From contig CAYRVX010000017.1 of NCBI GenBank assembly GCA_964427875.1, forward strand, positions 14,407 through 78,406: a stretch of 64,000 nucleotides of DNA, given 5' to 3'. This DNA comes from CAYRVX01 sp964427875 (GTDB lineage: Bacteria > Planctomycetota > Phycisphaerae > SM23-33). Shown here piece after piece: positions 1-8,096 of the stretch (positions are counted from its first letter, which is position 1; the number at the start of each line of letters is the position of its first letter). The notes below the pieces were generated by a model. It made no database searches and was not told the origin of the DNA. It saw only the letters and a program-made list of their open reading frames with translations. The position numbers were made by a program, and so were the translations under genes.

Positions 1-941
1 TCGAGGACCTCCCCGGAGAGGTGGGCCTGGCGGTGACCACGGCGATCAACGCGGCCGCCGAGGGGAAGCTGAAGGGGCTCTACATCATGGGCGAGAACCC
101 CATGATGTCCGACCCCGACCAGAACCACGTCCGCGAGGCGCTCGAGAAGCTGGAGTTCCTTCTCGTCCAGGACATCTTCCACACGCCGACGAGCGAGCTG
201 GCCGACGTGATCCTCCCGGCGGCGTCCTACGCGGAGAAGGACGGCACGTTCACGTCCACCGAGCGACGGGTGCAGCGGGTGCGGAAGGCGATCGAGCCGA
301 TCGGCCAAAGCCGGCCGGACTGGGAGATCCTCTGCGACGTCGCCCGCCGCTGCGGCTACGAGCGGATGCGGTACGACTCGGCCGGCGAGATCATGGACGA
401 GATCGCGGCAGTCACGCCGATCTACGGCGGGATCTCGTTCGACCGCATCGACCAGGTGGGCTTGCAGTGGCCCTGCCCGGACGGCGAGCACCCCGGCACG
501 CCGGTGCTGCACGCCGGCAAGTTCGCCCGCGGGCTGGGCATGTTCAGCCCCGCGGAGTACCGCCCGTCGGCCGAGCTGCCGGACGAGGAGTATCCGTTCG
601 TGCTCTCCACCGGCCGGTGCTACTTCCACTTCCACACGGGCACGATGACCCGGCGGTCGCGGCTGCTGGACCGCGAGGAGCGGTTTCCCTACGTTGAGAT
701 CAGCCCGGCCGACGCGAAGGGGCTCGGCATCGCCGACCGGCAGTGGGTGCTGGTCAGCACTCGCCGGGGCGAGGTGAAGGCGATGGCCCGCGTGACGGAC
801 GTGGCCAAGGACGGCGTGCTGTTCATGCCGTTCCACTTCGAGGAAGGCCCGGCGAACCGGCTGACGAACAACGCACTGGACCCCGTCGCCAAGATCCCGG
901 AGTACAAGGTCTGTGCCGCCAAGATAAGGAGCGCCCCGTGA
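1..941 (+). CDS. fdhA: Formate dehydrogenase alpha subunit, C-terminal part (5' truncated)
   Basis: The C-terminal ~310 residues of a molybdopterin oxidoreductase of the formate dehydrogenase alpha family; the reading frame enters from outside the window (first full codon at 3). Family-typical stretches are visible: GLYIMGENPMMSDPD, then VQDIFHTPTSELADVILPAASYAEKDGTFT, and a C-terminal molydopterin-dinucleotide-binding region with STGR..FHFHTGTMTRR and MPFHFEEGPANRLTNNALDP. The enzyme interconverts formate and CO2 and would feed the methyl branch of the Wood-Ljungdahl pathway. The N-terminal Fe-S region and the Cys/Sec active site are not in view, so the cofactor type is unknown. Its stop overlaps the next gene's GTG start by 4 nt, which suggests translational coupling. 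Family assignment is strong; formate as the substrate is inferred. Confidence 0.88.
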   Translation, partial: EDLPGEVGLAVTTAINAAAEGKLKGLYIMGENPMMSDPDQNHVREALEKLEFLLVQDIFHTPTSELADVILPAASYAEKDGTFTSTERRVQRVRKAIEPIGQSRPDWEILCDVARRCGYERMRYDSAGEIMDEIAAVTPIYGGISFDRIDQVGLQWPCPDGEHPGTPVLHAGKFARGLGMFSPAEYRPSAELPDEEYPFVLSTGRCYFHFHTGTMTRRSRLLDREERFPYVEISPADAKGLGIADRQWVLVSTRRGEVKAMARVTDVAKDGVLFMPFHFEEGPANRLTNNALDPVAKIPEYKVCAAKIRSAP

Positions 942-1930
942 AGGCATTGACTCTGCAAGAGCTGGAGGCGTTCTTCCGGTCGCTGGAGAGCGACTGGGAC
1001 GTCCGCGTTCCCGTCCGCCTGCACGACGGCACCCGGGCGCTGGGCAGGCTCGACGAGGGCCCGCTGGCCCTTGCCGGCGGCCGGCTGCCCCGAAAGCCCA
1101 CGGAGGCCTTCTTCCCGCAGATGGAGCAGGTCCTCACCGCCGGCCCCGACGGCGTGGTGATGCAGGGCCCGCCCGCCAAGCCGCTGTTCGTCGTGGGCTT
1201 CACCGCGCAGGACGCCGACTGCCTCGAGTTCATCGACCGCTTCTTCAGCGCCGAGTACCGCGACGACGTCTACTTCAACAAGCGCTACGGGGCCGTGGTG
1301 GTCTGCGTGTCCGGCCGCTGCGGCGAGGACGGCGAATTCCTCAGGATCGCCGGCGGCAAGTGCGACGTCGAGCTGATCTACAACGGCTGGCGGTACCTGG
1401 CCGCCGGCTACTCGCTGGCCGGCAAGGCCCTCGTCGAAAGGATGCCCGACGGCGCCGAAGCTCCCGCCGAGGCGCTCGCGGAGCTTCAGGGGCTCTCCGA
1501 CGCGCTGCCCACGGACGACCAGGATCTCCTCCAGGCGGCGTCGAAGCTGCTCCTGGCCGAGAAGGTGCCCGAGGAGTTCTGGCAGGACGTCGCCGACCGC
1601 TGCATCGCCTGCACGTCCTGCAACCTGGTGTGCCCCACGTGCACGTGTTTCGACGTGCTCGACTGCACGGTCGGCGACAGCGTGCAGCGATGGCGGCTGT
1701 GGGATTCCTGCCAGCTCGACGGCTTCATGCGCGAGGCCAGCGGGCACAATCCGATGGGCGCAGAGCACCAGCGGACCCGCCGCCGCATACACCACAAGCT
1801 GGCCGCCGACGTGACGCGCTGGGGCCACGTCACCTGCTATCTCTGCGGGCGCTGCGATGAGGCCTGCCCCACGGGAATCGGCATCAAGGCCGTCTGCCGC
1901 GAAATGGTCGAGAAGTACGGCCTGGCGTGA
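938..1930 (+). CDS. 4Fe-4S dicluster subunit, sulfhydrogenase-beta-like (Fer4_22 type)
   Basis: A 330-residue electron-transfer protein that starts with GTG inside the stop of the formate dehydrogenase gene (GTGA overlap). An upstream in-frame GTG at 743 would add residues read from within fdhA and was rejected. The N-terminal ~200 residues contain no cluster motif. Two Cys clusters follow: CxxCxxCxxxCPxCxC near residue 222 and CxxCxxCxxxCP near residue 300, the arrangement seen in beta subunits of sulfhydrogenases and related 4Fe-4S proteins. The likely role is to carry electrons between the formate dehydrogenase alpha subunit and a ferredoxin or NAD(H) partner. The assignment is to family level; the partner is inferred only from the gene overlap. 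Confidence 0.72.
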   Translation: MKALTLQELEAFFRSLESDWDVRVPVRLHDGTRALGRLDEGPLALAGGRLPRKPTEAFFPQMEQVLTAGPDGVVMQGPPAKPLFVVGFTAQDADCLEFIDRFFSAEYRDDVYFNKRYGAVVVCVSGRCGEDGEFLRIAGGKCDVELIYNGWRYLAAGYSLAGKALVERMPDGAEAPAEALAELQGLSDALPTDDQDLLQAASKLLLAEKVPEEFWQDVADRCIACTSCNLVCPTCTCFDVLDCTVGDSVQRWRLWDSCQLDGFMREASGHNPMGAEHQRTRRRIHHKLAADVTRWGHVTCYLCGRCDEACPTGIGIKAVCREMVEKYGLA

Positions 1931-1993
1931 AGCAGGGCCGGCCCGCCCCGGCGCCGACACCGCCTTCCAGTTGAAGTTTTTCCATTTTTGGGG

Positions 1994-2021
1994 TTGACAT
2001 CTTAAAAATAGATGCTATAAT
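1994..2021 (+). promoter_or_regulatory. Near-consensus sigma-70 promoter
   Basis: TTGACA (1994-1999) and TATAAT (2016-2021) are separated by 16 bp in an AT-rich patch that stands out from the GC-rich surroundings. It points rightward into about 300 bp with no convincing protein gene, ahead of the convergent 3' end of the GH43 gene. It is the best match to consensus that I found in the window. Confidence 0.7.
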
Positions 2022-2027
2022 ATGGTG

Positions 2028-2290
2028 GTCAGGCAGAGTATCGGCTCGCTTATCCCCGATCCATCATCCCAATCCGGGCAAGGCTGGGCGCATGCTGAAG
2101 GGACACATTGTCGCCCGGCGGACTGGTCGGATGCAAACTCTTTTCCGTAAGGGGCTAACCAATCGACGCACCGATCGAGTGTGTATCCCGCACTCGGGCG
2201 ACCCGGGCCGGCGGCGCCAGCTATGCTCTTTCATAGAAAGCGCTTATCGTCGATCAGCCGCCTCAGCGGCGAAAAAACCCGAAAAAAGTA
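2028..2290 (+). ncRNA. Candidate structured RNA transcript or leader (family unknown)
   Basis: The stretch downstream of the strong promoter holds no recognisable gene; the only ORF (2092-2319, 75 codons) looks like no family I know and has no clear ribosome binding site. Complementary segments could form several stems: CCGGGC/GCCCGG enclosing roughly 2076-2120, ATCG/CGAT around 2161-2175, and CGAGTG/CACTCG around 2177-2198. The next gene lies on the opposite strand, so this would be a free-standing RNA rather than a riboswitch leader. It did not match the SRP RNA, tmRNA, RNase P RNA or cobalamin-riboswitch signatures I looked for. A weak resemblance of the segment near 2130-2162 to the c-di-GMP-I riboswitch core was not convincing. 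Confidence 0.25.
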
Positions 2291-2338
2291 CACAAAAGGA
2301 CACGTTCCCAAAGACGTAAGCGCCCATTGAAATGATAC

Positions 2339-3301
2339 TTATGAATTCAGCGATTGTGTCCCCCGGCGTTCCGGCGGGGGGCCCCCGGTCGCCGGGGCCG
2401 GCTGCGCGGTGCCCCGCGTGGCCTTCCCGTGAAGGATGCCTTTCTCGTCGAACCAGAGCTTGTCCATGCAGAGGAAGCGGTTCCACCTCCTCGTGTCGTC
2501 TTTCTGCTGGTGATAAATGTGCCACAGTGCCCCGGCGCGGTCCCGGATCACGCAGCCGTGACCGGGCCCCAGCGCGCGGGAGCCCCTCTTGAGGATCGGG
2601 TTGCCCGCGTACTTGGTGAACGGGCCGGTGGGCTTGGCGGCCGTGGCGTAGCCGACCGCGTAGTCCAGCGTGTGGGCCGCGCTGCCGGAATAGAGCAGGT
2701 AATACGTCCCCTTGTGCTTCAACATCCAGGGCCCCTCGGTGACCGCCGCGCCCTTCTTCTCCCACGGCTCGGTCGGCTGGATGATCCGGACGGCCTCGCC
2801 GTGCTTCGCCAGCGGCGTGGCCATGGGCTGAACGTGGATCCGGAAGCCCGGGAGCTTGACGTAGTAGAGGTAGTGCTTCCCGTCGTCGTCGCGGAACATG
2901 TGGGCGTCGATCGCGCCGCGGACGAGGTCCGTTCGGCCGAGGAAGGGCCCGTTGGGATCGTCGGCGACGGCCACGCCGACCCGCCGGTTGACGGTGTAAT
3001 ACAGGTAGAACTTCCCGTCGCCCGGGTCGCCGAAGACGTCGGGTGCCCATATGCCGGGCTCGTCCGCCCGGAACACCTTCGGCCCCTTCTTCCAGTGGAC
3101 CAGGTCCGCCGACGTGTAGACGTGGTAGCCGCCGCGGCCGCCCGTGGGGTACAGGTGATACACGCCGCGGTGGAAGATGACGCACGGGTCGGCCGGGCCG
3201 ATCTCGTCGATGATCGGGTTCGTGTAGTTCTTCTCGCCCGCCGCGCCGGCGGCGCCGAGGGCCACAATGGGCAGCAGCAGAAGTCCAAGTGTTCTCATCA
3301 T
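2339..3301 (-). CDS. Secreted glycoside hydrolase family 43 protein
   Basis: 320 residues with a Sec signal peptide (MMRTLGLLLLPIVALGAAGAAG) and one five-bladed beta-propeller domain typical of GH43, which attacks arabinan, xylan and similar side chains. The expected three acidic catalytic residues are visible: Asp38 in GPADPCVIF (base), Asp132 in GAIDAHMF (pKa modulator) and Glu189 in VTEGPWML (acid). The C-terminal ~25 residues are Pro/Arg-rich and may be disordered. The gene diverges from the DUF1080 protein gene at 3478, suggesting a shared regulatory region in a saccharide-utilisation patch. Exact substrate cannot be read from the sequence. Confidence 0.85.
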   Translation of the reverse strand: MMRTLGLLLLPIVALGAAGAAGEKNYTNPIIDEIGPADPCVIFHRGVYHLYPTGGRGGYHVYTSADLVHWKKGPKVFRADEPGIWAPDVFGDPGDGKFYLYYTVNRRVGVAVADDPNGPFLGRTDLVRGAIDAHMFRDDDGKHYLYYVKLPGFRIHVQPMATPLAKHGEAVRIIQPTEPWEKKGAAVTEGPWMLKHKGTYYLLYSGSAAHTLDYAVGYATAAKPTGPFTKYAGNPILKRGSRALGPGHGCVIRDRAGALWHIYHQQKDDTRRWNRFLCMDKLWFDEKGILHGKATRGTAQPAPATGGPPPERRGTQSLNS

Positions 3302-3477
3302 GCCATGCTCCGCTATTGCCTTGTAGGATACACACTCGCGATGCCGACGTGCGCTGCGAAACCCCGGAAAACCGCGCGCGGACTTGATCCGCCGCCGAAG
3401 AAATGCGGACTGCTCAGGCCGATGCGCCTCCGGCGCCGGTTGAACGTCTTGTATCGAGAACGCAAGGAGAGATCACC

Positions 3478-4566
3478 ATGACGAGAACGTCTGCACGCGT
3501 GCTCAGGTCGGCACTGGTTGCCGCGATGGTCCTGGGCGTCGCCATTCACGTCGCCGCCGCGCCGAAGAAGGCCAGCGGCGTGTACGCCTCCATCGAGGAG
3601 GCCCGCAAGGCCGGGCCGGACTTCGATGTCCAGGGCGAGTACGAAGGCACCGTCGCCGGCGACGCCAAGAGGAAGATCGGCGTGCAGGTGATCGCGCTGG
3701 GTCGCGGGGCGTTCCAGGCGGTCTTCCTGCCCGGCGGGCTGCCCGGCGCCGGGTGGGACGGGAAGGACAAGATCCTCTGTCAGGGCAGGCTCGACGGCGG
3801 CAAGGCCGTCTTCACGCCCGCGGAGGGCAAGCGGAAGTACATGGCCGGGCCGCCGGAGCAGTTCAGCGCGACCAGGCAGTTCCCTCCCGCCGGGCAGAAG
3901 GCATACGCCGCCACGGTCGCCGGCGCCAGGCTCACCGGCAAGACCGACACCGGCGAGGCGATCGCGGCGAAGAAGGTCGTCCGCAAGAGCCCGACGCTCG
4001 GCGCCAAGCCGCCGAAGGGGGCGACCGTTCTCTTGCCGTACGAGCCCGGCAAGCCGCCGTCGCTGGAGGAGTGGACGAACCAGAAATGGCAGCCCAAGCC
4101 CTCCGGCTGCGTGCGGGTGACCGGCGGAAGCAGCCGGACGAAGAAGCAGTTCTCCGGCTCGTGGGTGCTGCACGTGGAGTTCAAGACGCCATTCCGTCCG
4201 ACTGCCCGCAGCCAGGGGCGCGGCAACAGCGGCGTCTACGCCCCGGGCGGGAAGGAGGTGCAGGTGCTGGACTCGTTCGGCCTGGAGGGCCTGGCCAACG
4301 AGTGCGGCGGGATCTACAAGAGCATTTCTCCCCGCGTGAACATGTGCCTGCCGCCGCTGTCATGGCAGACGTACGACATCACGTACCATTCGCCGAAGCC
4401 GGGCCCGGACGGCAAGGCCGGGCAGGCGTGGTACAAGGTCGTGCACAACGGCGTGACGATCCACGAGAAGGTCCCGCTCGGCCGGGGACGGACGGGCTCG
4501 CTTAACCTCCAGGACCACGGCAACCCGGTCGGCTACCGCAACATCTGGATCGTCGTGAAGGACTGA
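3478..4566 (+). CDS. Secreted DUF1080 (3-keto-disaccharide hydrolase-like) protein
   Basis: 362 residues. The ATG at 3478 is preceded by AAGGAGAG and begins a good signal peptide (TRTSARVLRSALVAAMVLGVAIHVAAA); the in-frame ATG at 3403 has no such support. The C-terminal half (about residues 190-360) is a DUF1080/LamG-like jelly roll with typical segments FKTPFRPTARSQGRGNSGVY, ECGGIYK, and a terminal GNPVGYRNIWIVVKD. Family members are abundant in planctomycetes and some hydrolyse 3-keto-glycosides. The N-terminal ~150 residues are a separate, less characteristic domain. This gene diverges from the GH43 gene, and Gfo/Idh/MocA dehydrogenase genes follow, consistent with oxidative sugar breakdown outside the cytoplasm. 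Confidence 0.82.
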   Translation: MTRTSARVLRSALVAAMVLGVAIHVAAAPKKASGVYASIEEARKAGPDFDVQGEYEGTVAGDAKRKIGVQVIALGRGAFQAVFLPGGLPGAGWDGKDKILCQGRLDGGKAVFTPAEGKRKYMAGPPEQFSATRQFPPAGQKAYAATVAGARLTGKTDTGEAIAAKKVVRKSPTLGAKPPKGATVLLPYEPGKPPSLEEWTNQKWQPKPSGCVRVTGGSSRTKKQFSGSWVLHVEFKTPFRPTARSQGRGNSGVYAPGGKEVQVLDSFGLEGLANECGGIYKSISPRVNMCLPPLSWQTYDITYHSPKPGPDGKAGQAWYKVVHNGVTIHEKVPLGRGRTGSLNLQDHGNPVGYRNIWIVVKD

Positions 4567-4598
4567 CCGGTGCGGCCTTCGGCCGGGGACAAATGCTT

Positions 4599-4633
4599 AA
4601 TGACGAATGTCGAATGACGAATGACGAATGACG
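4599..4633 (+). repeat. GAATGAC-type heptamer repeat
   Basis: Five near-identical tandem units of the form (G)AATGACG/AATGTCG lie in the 200-bp gap after the DUF1080 gene. The same word makes up the inner arms of the MITE-like copies at 39321 and 49718, so this may be a remnant of that family or an independent member of the repeat class. Confidence 0.6.
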
Positions 4634-4717
4634 CCGGAGGTCTTGTCTGCGCTCGGCCACCGGATGATCGCAGGCAAGGCCTCATCTCCAATATCATATT
4701 ACGATGTCACAATGTCT

Positions 4718-4751
4718 TAAGTCCTCTGAGGCTCTGCGTCTCTGCGGTGAA
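4718..4751 (+). repeat. CTCTGCGTCTCTGCGGTGAA-type intergenic motif
   Basis: A short non-coding stretch reading TAAGTCCTCTGAGG then CTCTGCGTCTCTGCGGTGAA, with the internal near-repeat CTCTGCGTCTCTGCG. It sits between the GAATGAC repeat and the 3' end of the MocA gene. It looks like a dispersed intergenic repeat, but no second copy is in the window. Confidence 0.35.
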
Positions 4752-4764
4752 CACACTACCCCGG

Positions 4765-6009
4765 CTATGCCTGCTTGAGCATCGTCAGCGGGTTCTTCCG
4801 GTTCTTCAGCGGCATCGCCGCGGGGCGGCCGAGGCGGTGCGACTCGAAGACCGCCGCGATCATCTCGGTGGCCGTGCGGGCCTCGTGGATGCCGCCGGCC
4901 GGGCGGGCGCCGGTCGAGACGGCCGCGATCAGGTCCTTGACGGCCAGCACGTTGCCCGCGTGCAGGCCGCCGTCGGTGAGCGGCTCGGGCTTGCCCACGC
5001 CGGCGGAGCTTATCGGCACCCACTTGCTGCCGGTCCGCCCGGGCGACCAGGAGGAGTCGGCCAGCAGATACGCATCCGGCAGAAACCCCGTGCCCATGCG
5101 CACCGCGCCCTTTGACCCGTAGATCCACAGGCCGAAACGGGAGGGCCTGCCTGCGGCGTTCCGCACGGAATCGAAGCAGGCCGCCGCGCCGCCGGCCAGC
5201 CGGTACGTCGCGTGGACCTCGTCGCCCGCCAGCGGGCCGATTCCCTCGGCGCCGGCCTTGACGTCGCCGGCGGCGACGGGCCTTCCGGCCTGATGCACGC
5301 TGGCGAAACACCACTGGGGCGCGCCGCCGAAGAGGTGCATCAGGTCCATCACGTGCGTGCCGAGGACCCAGAGGTCCTCGCCGCCGCCGCGGCGGTCCTC
5401 CTTGCCGCGCCCGCGGAGCTCCACCACCTTGCCGATTAGCCCCGAGCGGATCAGCTCCCGAACGATCGCGATCTTCGGGCTGTAGCGCGTCTGGTGCGCG
5501 ATGACCAGCTTGACCTTGTGCTTCTCGCACGCGGCGGCCATCTCGTCGGCCTCGGCGAGCGTTCGACACATGGGCTTTTCCAGATAGATGCCTCGCGCGC
5601 CCCGCTCGGCCGCGGCCACGACCATGTCGCGGTGCTGATCGAGCCGGCGAGGGCAGACGCCGATGAGGTCGCAGCGGGCCTCATCGAGCATCTTGCGGTA
5701 GTCGGCGTAGCCCTTGGGCGCCCGGAGGCGCTTGACGGCCTGGGCGAGTCCCTTCTCGTCGGCGTCGGCCACGGCGGCGATCCGGCAGCCGGGGACGTCC
5801 AGCCAGACCTTGTCCAGCCCGTGGCCGTAATTGCCCCGCCCGGTGTGGCCGATCACGCCGACGCGATACGTCTTCGGCCTGCCCTCGGCGTCTCCGGTCA
5901 GCTTCGCTTTGGCACCGGCCATCGCCAACCCCGCCGCGCCCGCGAGAAAGACCCGGCGGTCCACCGCCGTTCTGCGCCCGTCATTGTCGGGGGAAGCCTT
6001 CGCCGTCAT
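4765..6009 (-). CDS. Tat-exported Gfo/Idh/MocA family oxidoreductase
   Basis: 414 residues. The N-terminus carries a twin-arginine signal (DRRVFLAGAAGLAMAGA, residues ~18-35). A Rossmann NAD(P)-binding domain follows (YRVGVIGHTGRGNYGHGL), then the family's catalytic EKP motif (IYLEKPMCRTLAEADEM) and the alpha/beta C-terminal domain. Members oxidise or interconvert sugars and inositols using a tightly bound NAD(P). An ATG with GGAG 8 nt upstream fixes the start. It is followed on the same strand by nothing nearby; a second MocA gene (6066-7502) lies just upstream, and the two could be cotranscribed (56 bp gap). Confidence 0.88.
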   Translation of the reverse strand: MTAKASPDNDGRRTAVDRRVFLAGAAGLAMAGAKAKLTGDAEGRPKTYRVGVIGHTGRGNYGHGLDKVWLDVPGCRIAAVADADEKGLAQAVKRLRAPKGYADYRKMLDEARCDLIGVCPRRLDQHRDMVVAAAERGARGIYLEKPMCRTLAEADEMAAACEKHKVKLVIAHQTRYSPKIAIVRELIRSGLIGKVVELRGRGKEDRRGGGEDLWVLGTHVMDLMHLFGGAPQWCFASVHQAGRPVAAGDVKAGAEGIGPLAGDEVHATYRLAGGAAACFDSVRNAAGRPSRFGLWIYGSKGAVRMGTGFLPDAYLLADSSWSPGRTGSKWVPISSAGVGKPEPLTDGGLHAGNVLAVKDLIAAVSTGARPAGGIHEARTATEMIAAVFESHRLGRPAAMPLKNRKNPLTMLKQA

Positions 6010-6065
6010 TGCTTTGCTCCAGGGTCCAAAATGAAAGCCGCGACCGGAAGGGAGCGGGGCTCAGC

Positions 6066-7502
6066 TCACGACACCTCCGGCACGCCGAACGGCTGGCGGT
6101 AGTAGCCCCGGGCCAGCTCGTTCGCGGCCCGGTTGTCCTTGAAGGTCTCGCTCTTCGCGTCGATCTCCAGCCACGGGCCGAGCGTGACGGCCTTGGCCTC
6201 CACGTCGATCTCCCAGCCCTTCAGATACGTCATCAGCCGGGCGAACATCTCCTCCCAGACCTCGATGCCCTTGACCTGCTCGAGCATTTCCTTCCGGCTG
6301 GCCTTCCTGCCCAGCCGGTAGGAGATGTTGCCCGCGTGGCAGACGGCGGTGGACAGGTGGCCCTCGGCGACGTCGGCGTTGAGGTCCTCGCGCTTGTGGC
6401 TGCGGACGGCCCGGATGAAGTTCTCGAAGTGGTCCTCCCCGCCGCCGAACGTCTTGACCTGCTTGCCGGCGTTGTCATAGGCCCGCCCGGCGGGGATGTT
6501 CACGTAGCCGCCCTCGCACTGCACGCAGATGCCCGTCCTCTGGCCGCGGTAGGCGGGCATGTTCTTGGCGCCCTTGGCGGCCGTCATGTTGTGCACCTCG
6601 TAGAGGATCGGGGCCTGGGGGAAGTCGTAGTAGATGATCTGCGTGTTGGGCACGTCGGCGACGTCGTCCCAGAGAAACCGCCCGCCGATGCTCATCACCC
6701 GCCGCGGCAGCTCGGTCGCCCCGAGGCACCACCGGGCCATGTCGATCTCGTGGACGCCCTGGTTGCACGATTCGCCGTCGCCGGTGTTCCACACGAAGCT
6801 GCAATCGTAGTGCAGCCGGTTGCGGTACAGCGGGAGCTTCCTCGCCGGCCCGCACCACAGGTCGTAGTCCACGGTCTCGGGGATCGCCAGCGGCTCGGCG
6901 CGCTTGCCGATCGGCCCGCGCGGCTTGTTGGCGAAGGCCGTGATGTGCCGGATCTTCCCGAGGCCCCCCTTCCGGACCCACCGGATCGCCTCGATAACGC
7001 TCCGCTGGCTTCGGCGCTGCGTGCCCGTCTGCACGATGCAGTTGTGCTTGCGGGCGGCGTTGACCATCTGGCGGCCCTCCCAGATGTAGTGGGAGAGGGG
7101 CTTCTCGACGTAGACGTGCTTGCCCGCCTGGCACGCCCAGACGGTCCCCAGGCCGTGCCAGTAGTTCTGCGTGGCGTTGGAGATCACGTCGATGTCCTTG
7201 CGCTCGAGGAGCTTTCGCACGTCGACGTACCGGTCAACCTTGAGTTTGTGGTTCTTCTCGAGCTGCTCGGCGCAGCGGCCCATGCGCCGGCGGTCGGCGT
7301 CGCAGAGGGCCACGACGCGCACGCCGGTCTGGCGCTGCATCCGGGGCACGTGCGAGCCGGCGCCCCGCCCGCCGATGCCGACGACGCCCACGCGGATCTC
7401 CTCGTTGGCCCCGAGGATCCTCGACGCGCTCGCCAGCGGCAGCCCGGCCGCCGCCGAGGCCGCAAGCGACCTCTTCAGAAACGCCCTGCGATTGATTGAC
7501 AT
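6066..7502 (-). CDS. Tat-exported Gfo/Idh/MocA family oxidoreductase
   Basis: 478 residues from an ATG at 7502 preceded by GGGAGGTGA; the longer in-frame start at 7694 would place 64 unrelated residues before the Tat signal and was rejected. Tat signal: NRRAFLKRSLAASAAAGLPLASA. Rossmann motif: IRVGVVGIGGRGAGSH. Catalytic Lys motif: KHVYVEKPLSHYIWEG, with TGTQRRSQ downstream as in the planctomycete branch of this family. The C-terminus (WLEIDAKSETF, ending YRQPFGVPEV) is also typical of that branch. Probably a periplasmic sugar or sugar-acid oxidoreductase. It is the first gene of a two-gene unit with 4765-6009. Confidence 0.9.
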   Translation of the reverse strand: MSINRRAFLKRSLAASAAAGLPLASASRILGANEEIRVGVVGIGGRGAGSHVPRMQRQTGVRVVALCDADRRRMGRCAEQLEKNHKLKVDRYVDVRKLLERKDIDVISNATQNYWHGLGTVWACQAGKHVYVEKPLSHYIWEGRQMVNAARKHNCIVQTGTQRRSQRSVIEAIRWVRKGGLGKIRHITAFANKPRGPIGKRAEPLAIPETVDYDLWCGPARKLPLYRNRLHYDCSFVWNTGDGESCNQGVHEIDMARWCLGATELPRRVMSIGGRFLWDDVADVPNTQIIYYDFPQAPILYEVHNMTAAKGAKNMPAYRGQRTGICVQCEGGYVNIPAGRAYDNAGKQVKTFGGGEDHFENFIRAVRSHKREDLNADVAEGHLSTAVCHAGNISYRLGRKASRKEMLEQVKGIEVWEEMFARLMTYLKGWEIDVEAKAVTLGPWLEIDAKSETFKDNRAANELARGYYRQPFGVPEVS

Positions 7503-7551
7503 GGCAGTATCACCTCCCGCTTGAATTGAGGGCCGTGCACCATCGCGTATG

Positions 7552-7579
7552 ATCTTACCATGCAACCAGCCCTCTTCAA
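7552..7579 (-). promoter_or_regulatory. Possible promoter for the MocA pair
   Basis: On the minus strand TTGAAG (7579-7574) and TAAGAT (7557-7552) are 16 bp apart, with the -10 box about 50 bp upstream of the ATG at 7502. The match is moderate. Confidence 0.35.
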
Positions 7580-7653
7580 GCTTCGCTTGCCCCGCCGAGA
7601 GACAAGGGGTGCACGTCCGCTTTGTGGGGAGGTGCCTGGCCGAGTCGAGCTCC

Positions 7654-8035
7654 TCAGGCGCGAAGGGCCGGAAGGATTTGTCCGGCGGCGCCACCCGCCG
7701 CAGTCCTGCGCCCGTTGATCACAGCCTCGAAGGCACGAAAGGAACCCCCGGGATCCCAGCGTCCTTCCGCCCCACCGGGGCTCGTCTCGAGGGGAGGCCT
7801 GCCCACGCACGCGTCAAGGGTCTTCCCGAAGCAGGACCGCGCGGCTGGGCACCATTCGGCGCAGTTCCGCGGGCATTTCTGGGGGATGGTCGCCCGGCAC
7901 CGGCAGCGGGCTATCGGGGCGTCGCTGAACATCTCCAGCTCCCGGCCACAGGCAGCACATCTCACCTGCCCGTTCGTCAGGTCGGGCGCCGAGATCTCCC
8001 GTGGACCTTTATGCGTAGGGCACCATTTGAGGCAT
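7654..8035 (-). pseudogene. Cys-rich (zinc or Fe-S) small protein gene with a broken start
   Basis: The minus frame reads LKWCPTHKG, then VRCAACGREL, ARCRCRA, QKCPRNCAEWCPAA and CFGKTLDAC: ten or more regularly spaced Cys residues in ~75 residues, which looks like a real metal-binding protein and not a chance ORF. The frame has no start codon within range. An ATG at 8035 lies one base out of frame; removing a single C from ATGCCTC would give a start MLKWCPTHKG. I therefore read it as a one-base frameshift at the start codon, either real or an assembly error. The 3' part runs into a GC-rich palindromic repeat (7768-7785), so the original C-terminus is unclear. Function unknown. Confidence 0.4.
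7768..7785 (-). repeat. Palindromic repeat core shared with the 3' tandem array
   Basis: On the minus strand this reads ACGAGCCCCGGTGGGGCG. The 314-bp unit at the right end of the window has ACGAGCCCCGGCGGGGCG at 63696-63713: 17 of 18 bases agree, and both are followed by a GGATCCC-type block. It appears to be a short relic of the same repeat family. Confidence 0.45.
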
Positions 8036-8096
8036 CCGCCGGGCGCCGACGAGTTGTTGCGGCCCGGTCGGCCAAAGGGGGGAGCGTGATAGTCGC

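Noticed and set aside
2120..2215. Possible c-di-GMP-I (GEMM) riboswitch
   Set aside because: GGATGCAAAC...CTAACC recalls the second half of the core, but the first-half GGCAAACC and the GNRA tetraloop pairing are not present.
2255..2280. GCCGC-CTCA-GCGGC hairpin next to an A-run as a terminator
   Set aside because: The A-run follows the stem on the plus strand, and on the minus strand the T-run precedes the stem, so neither strand has the stem-then-U layout.
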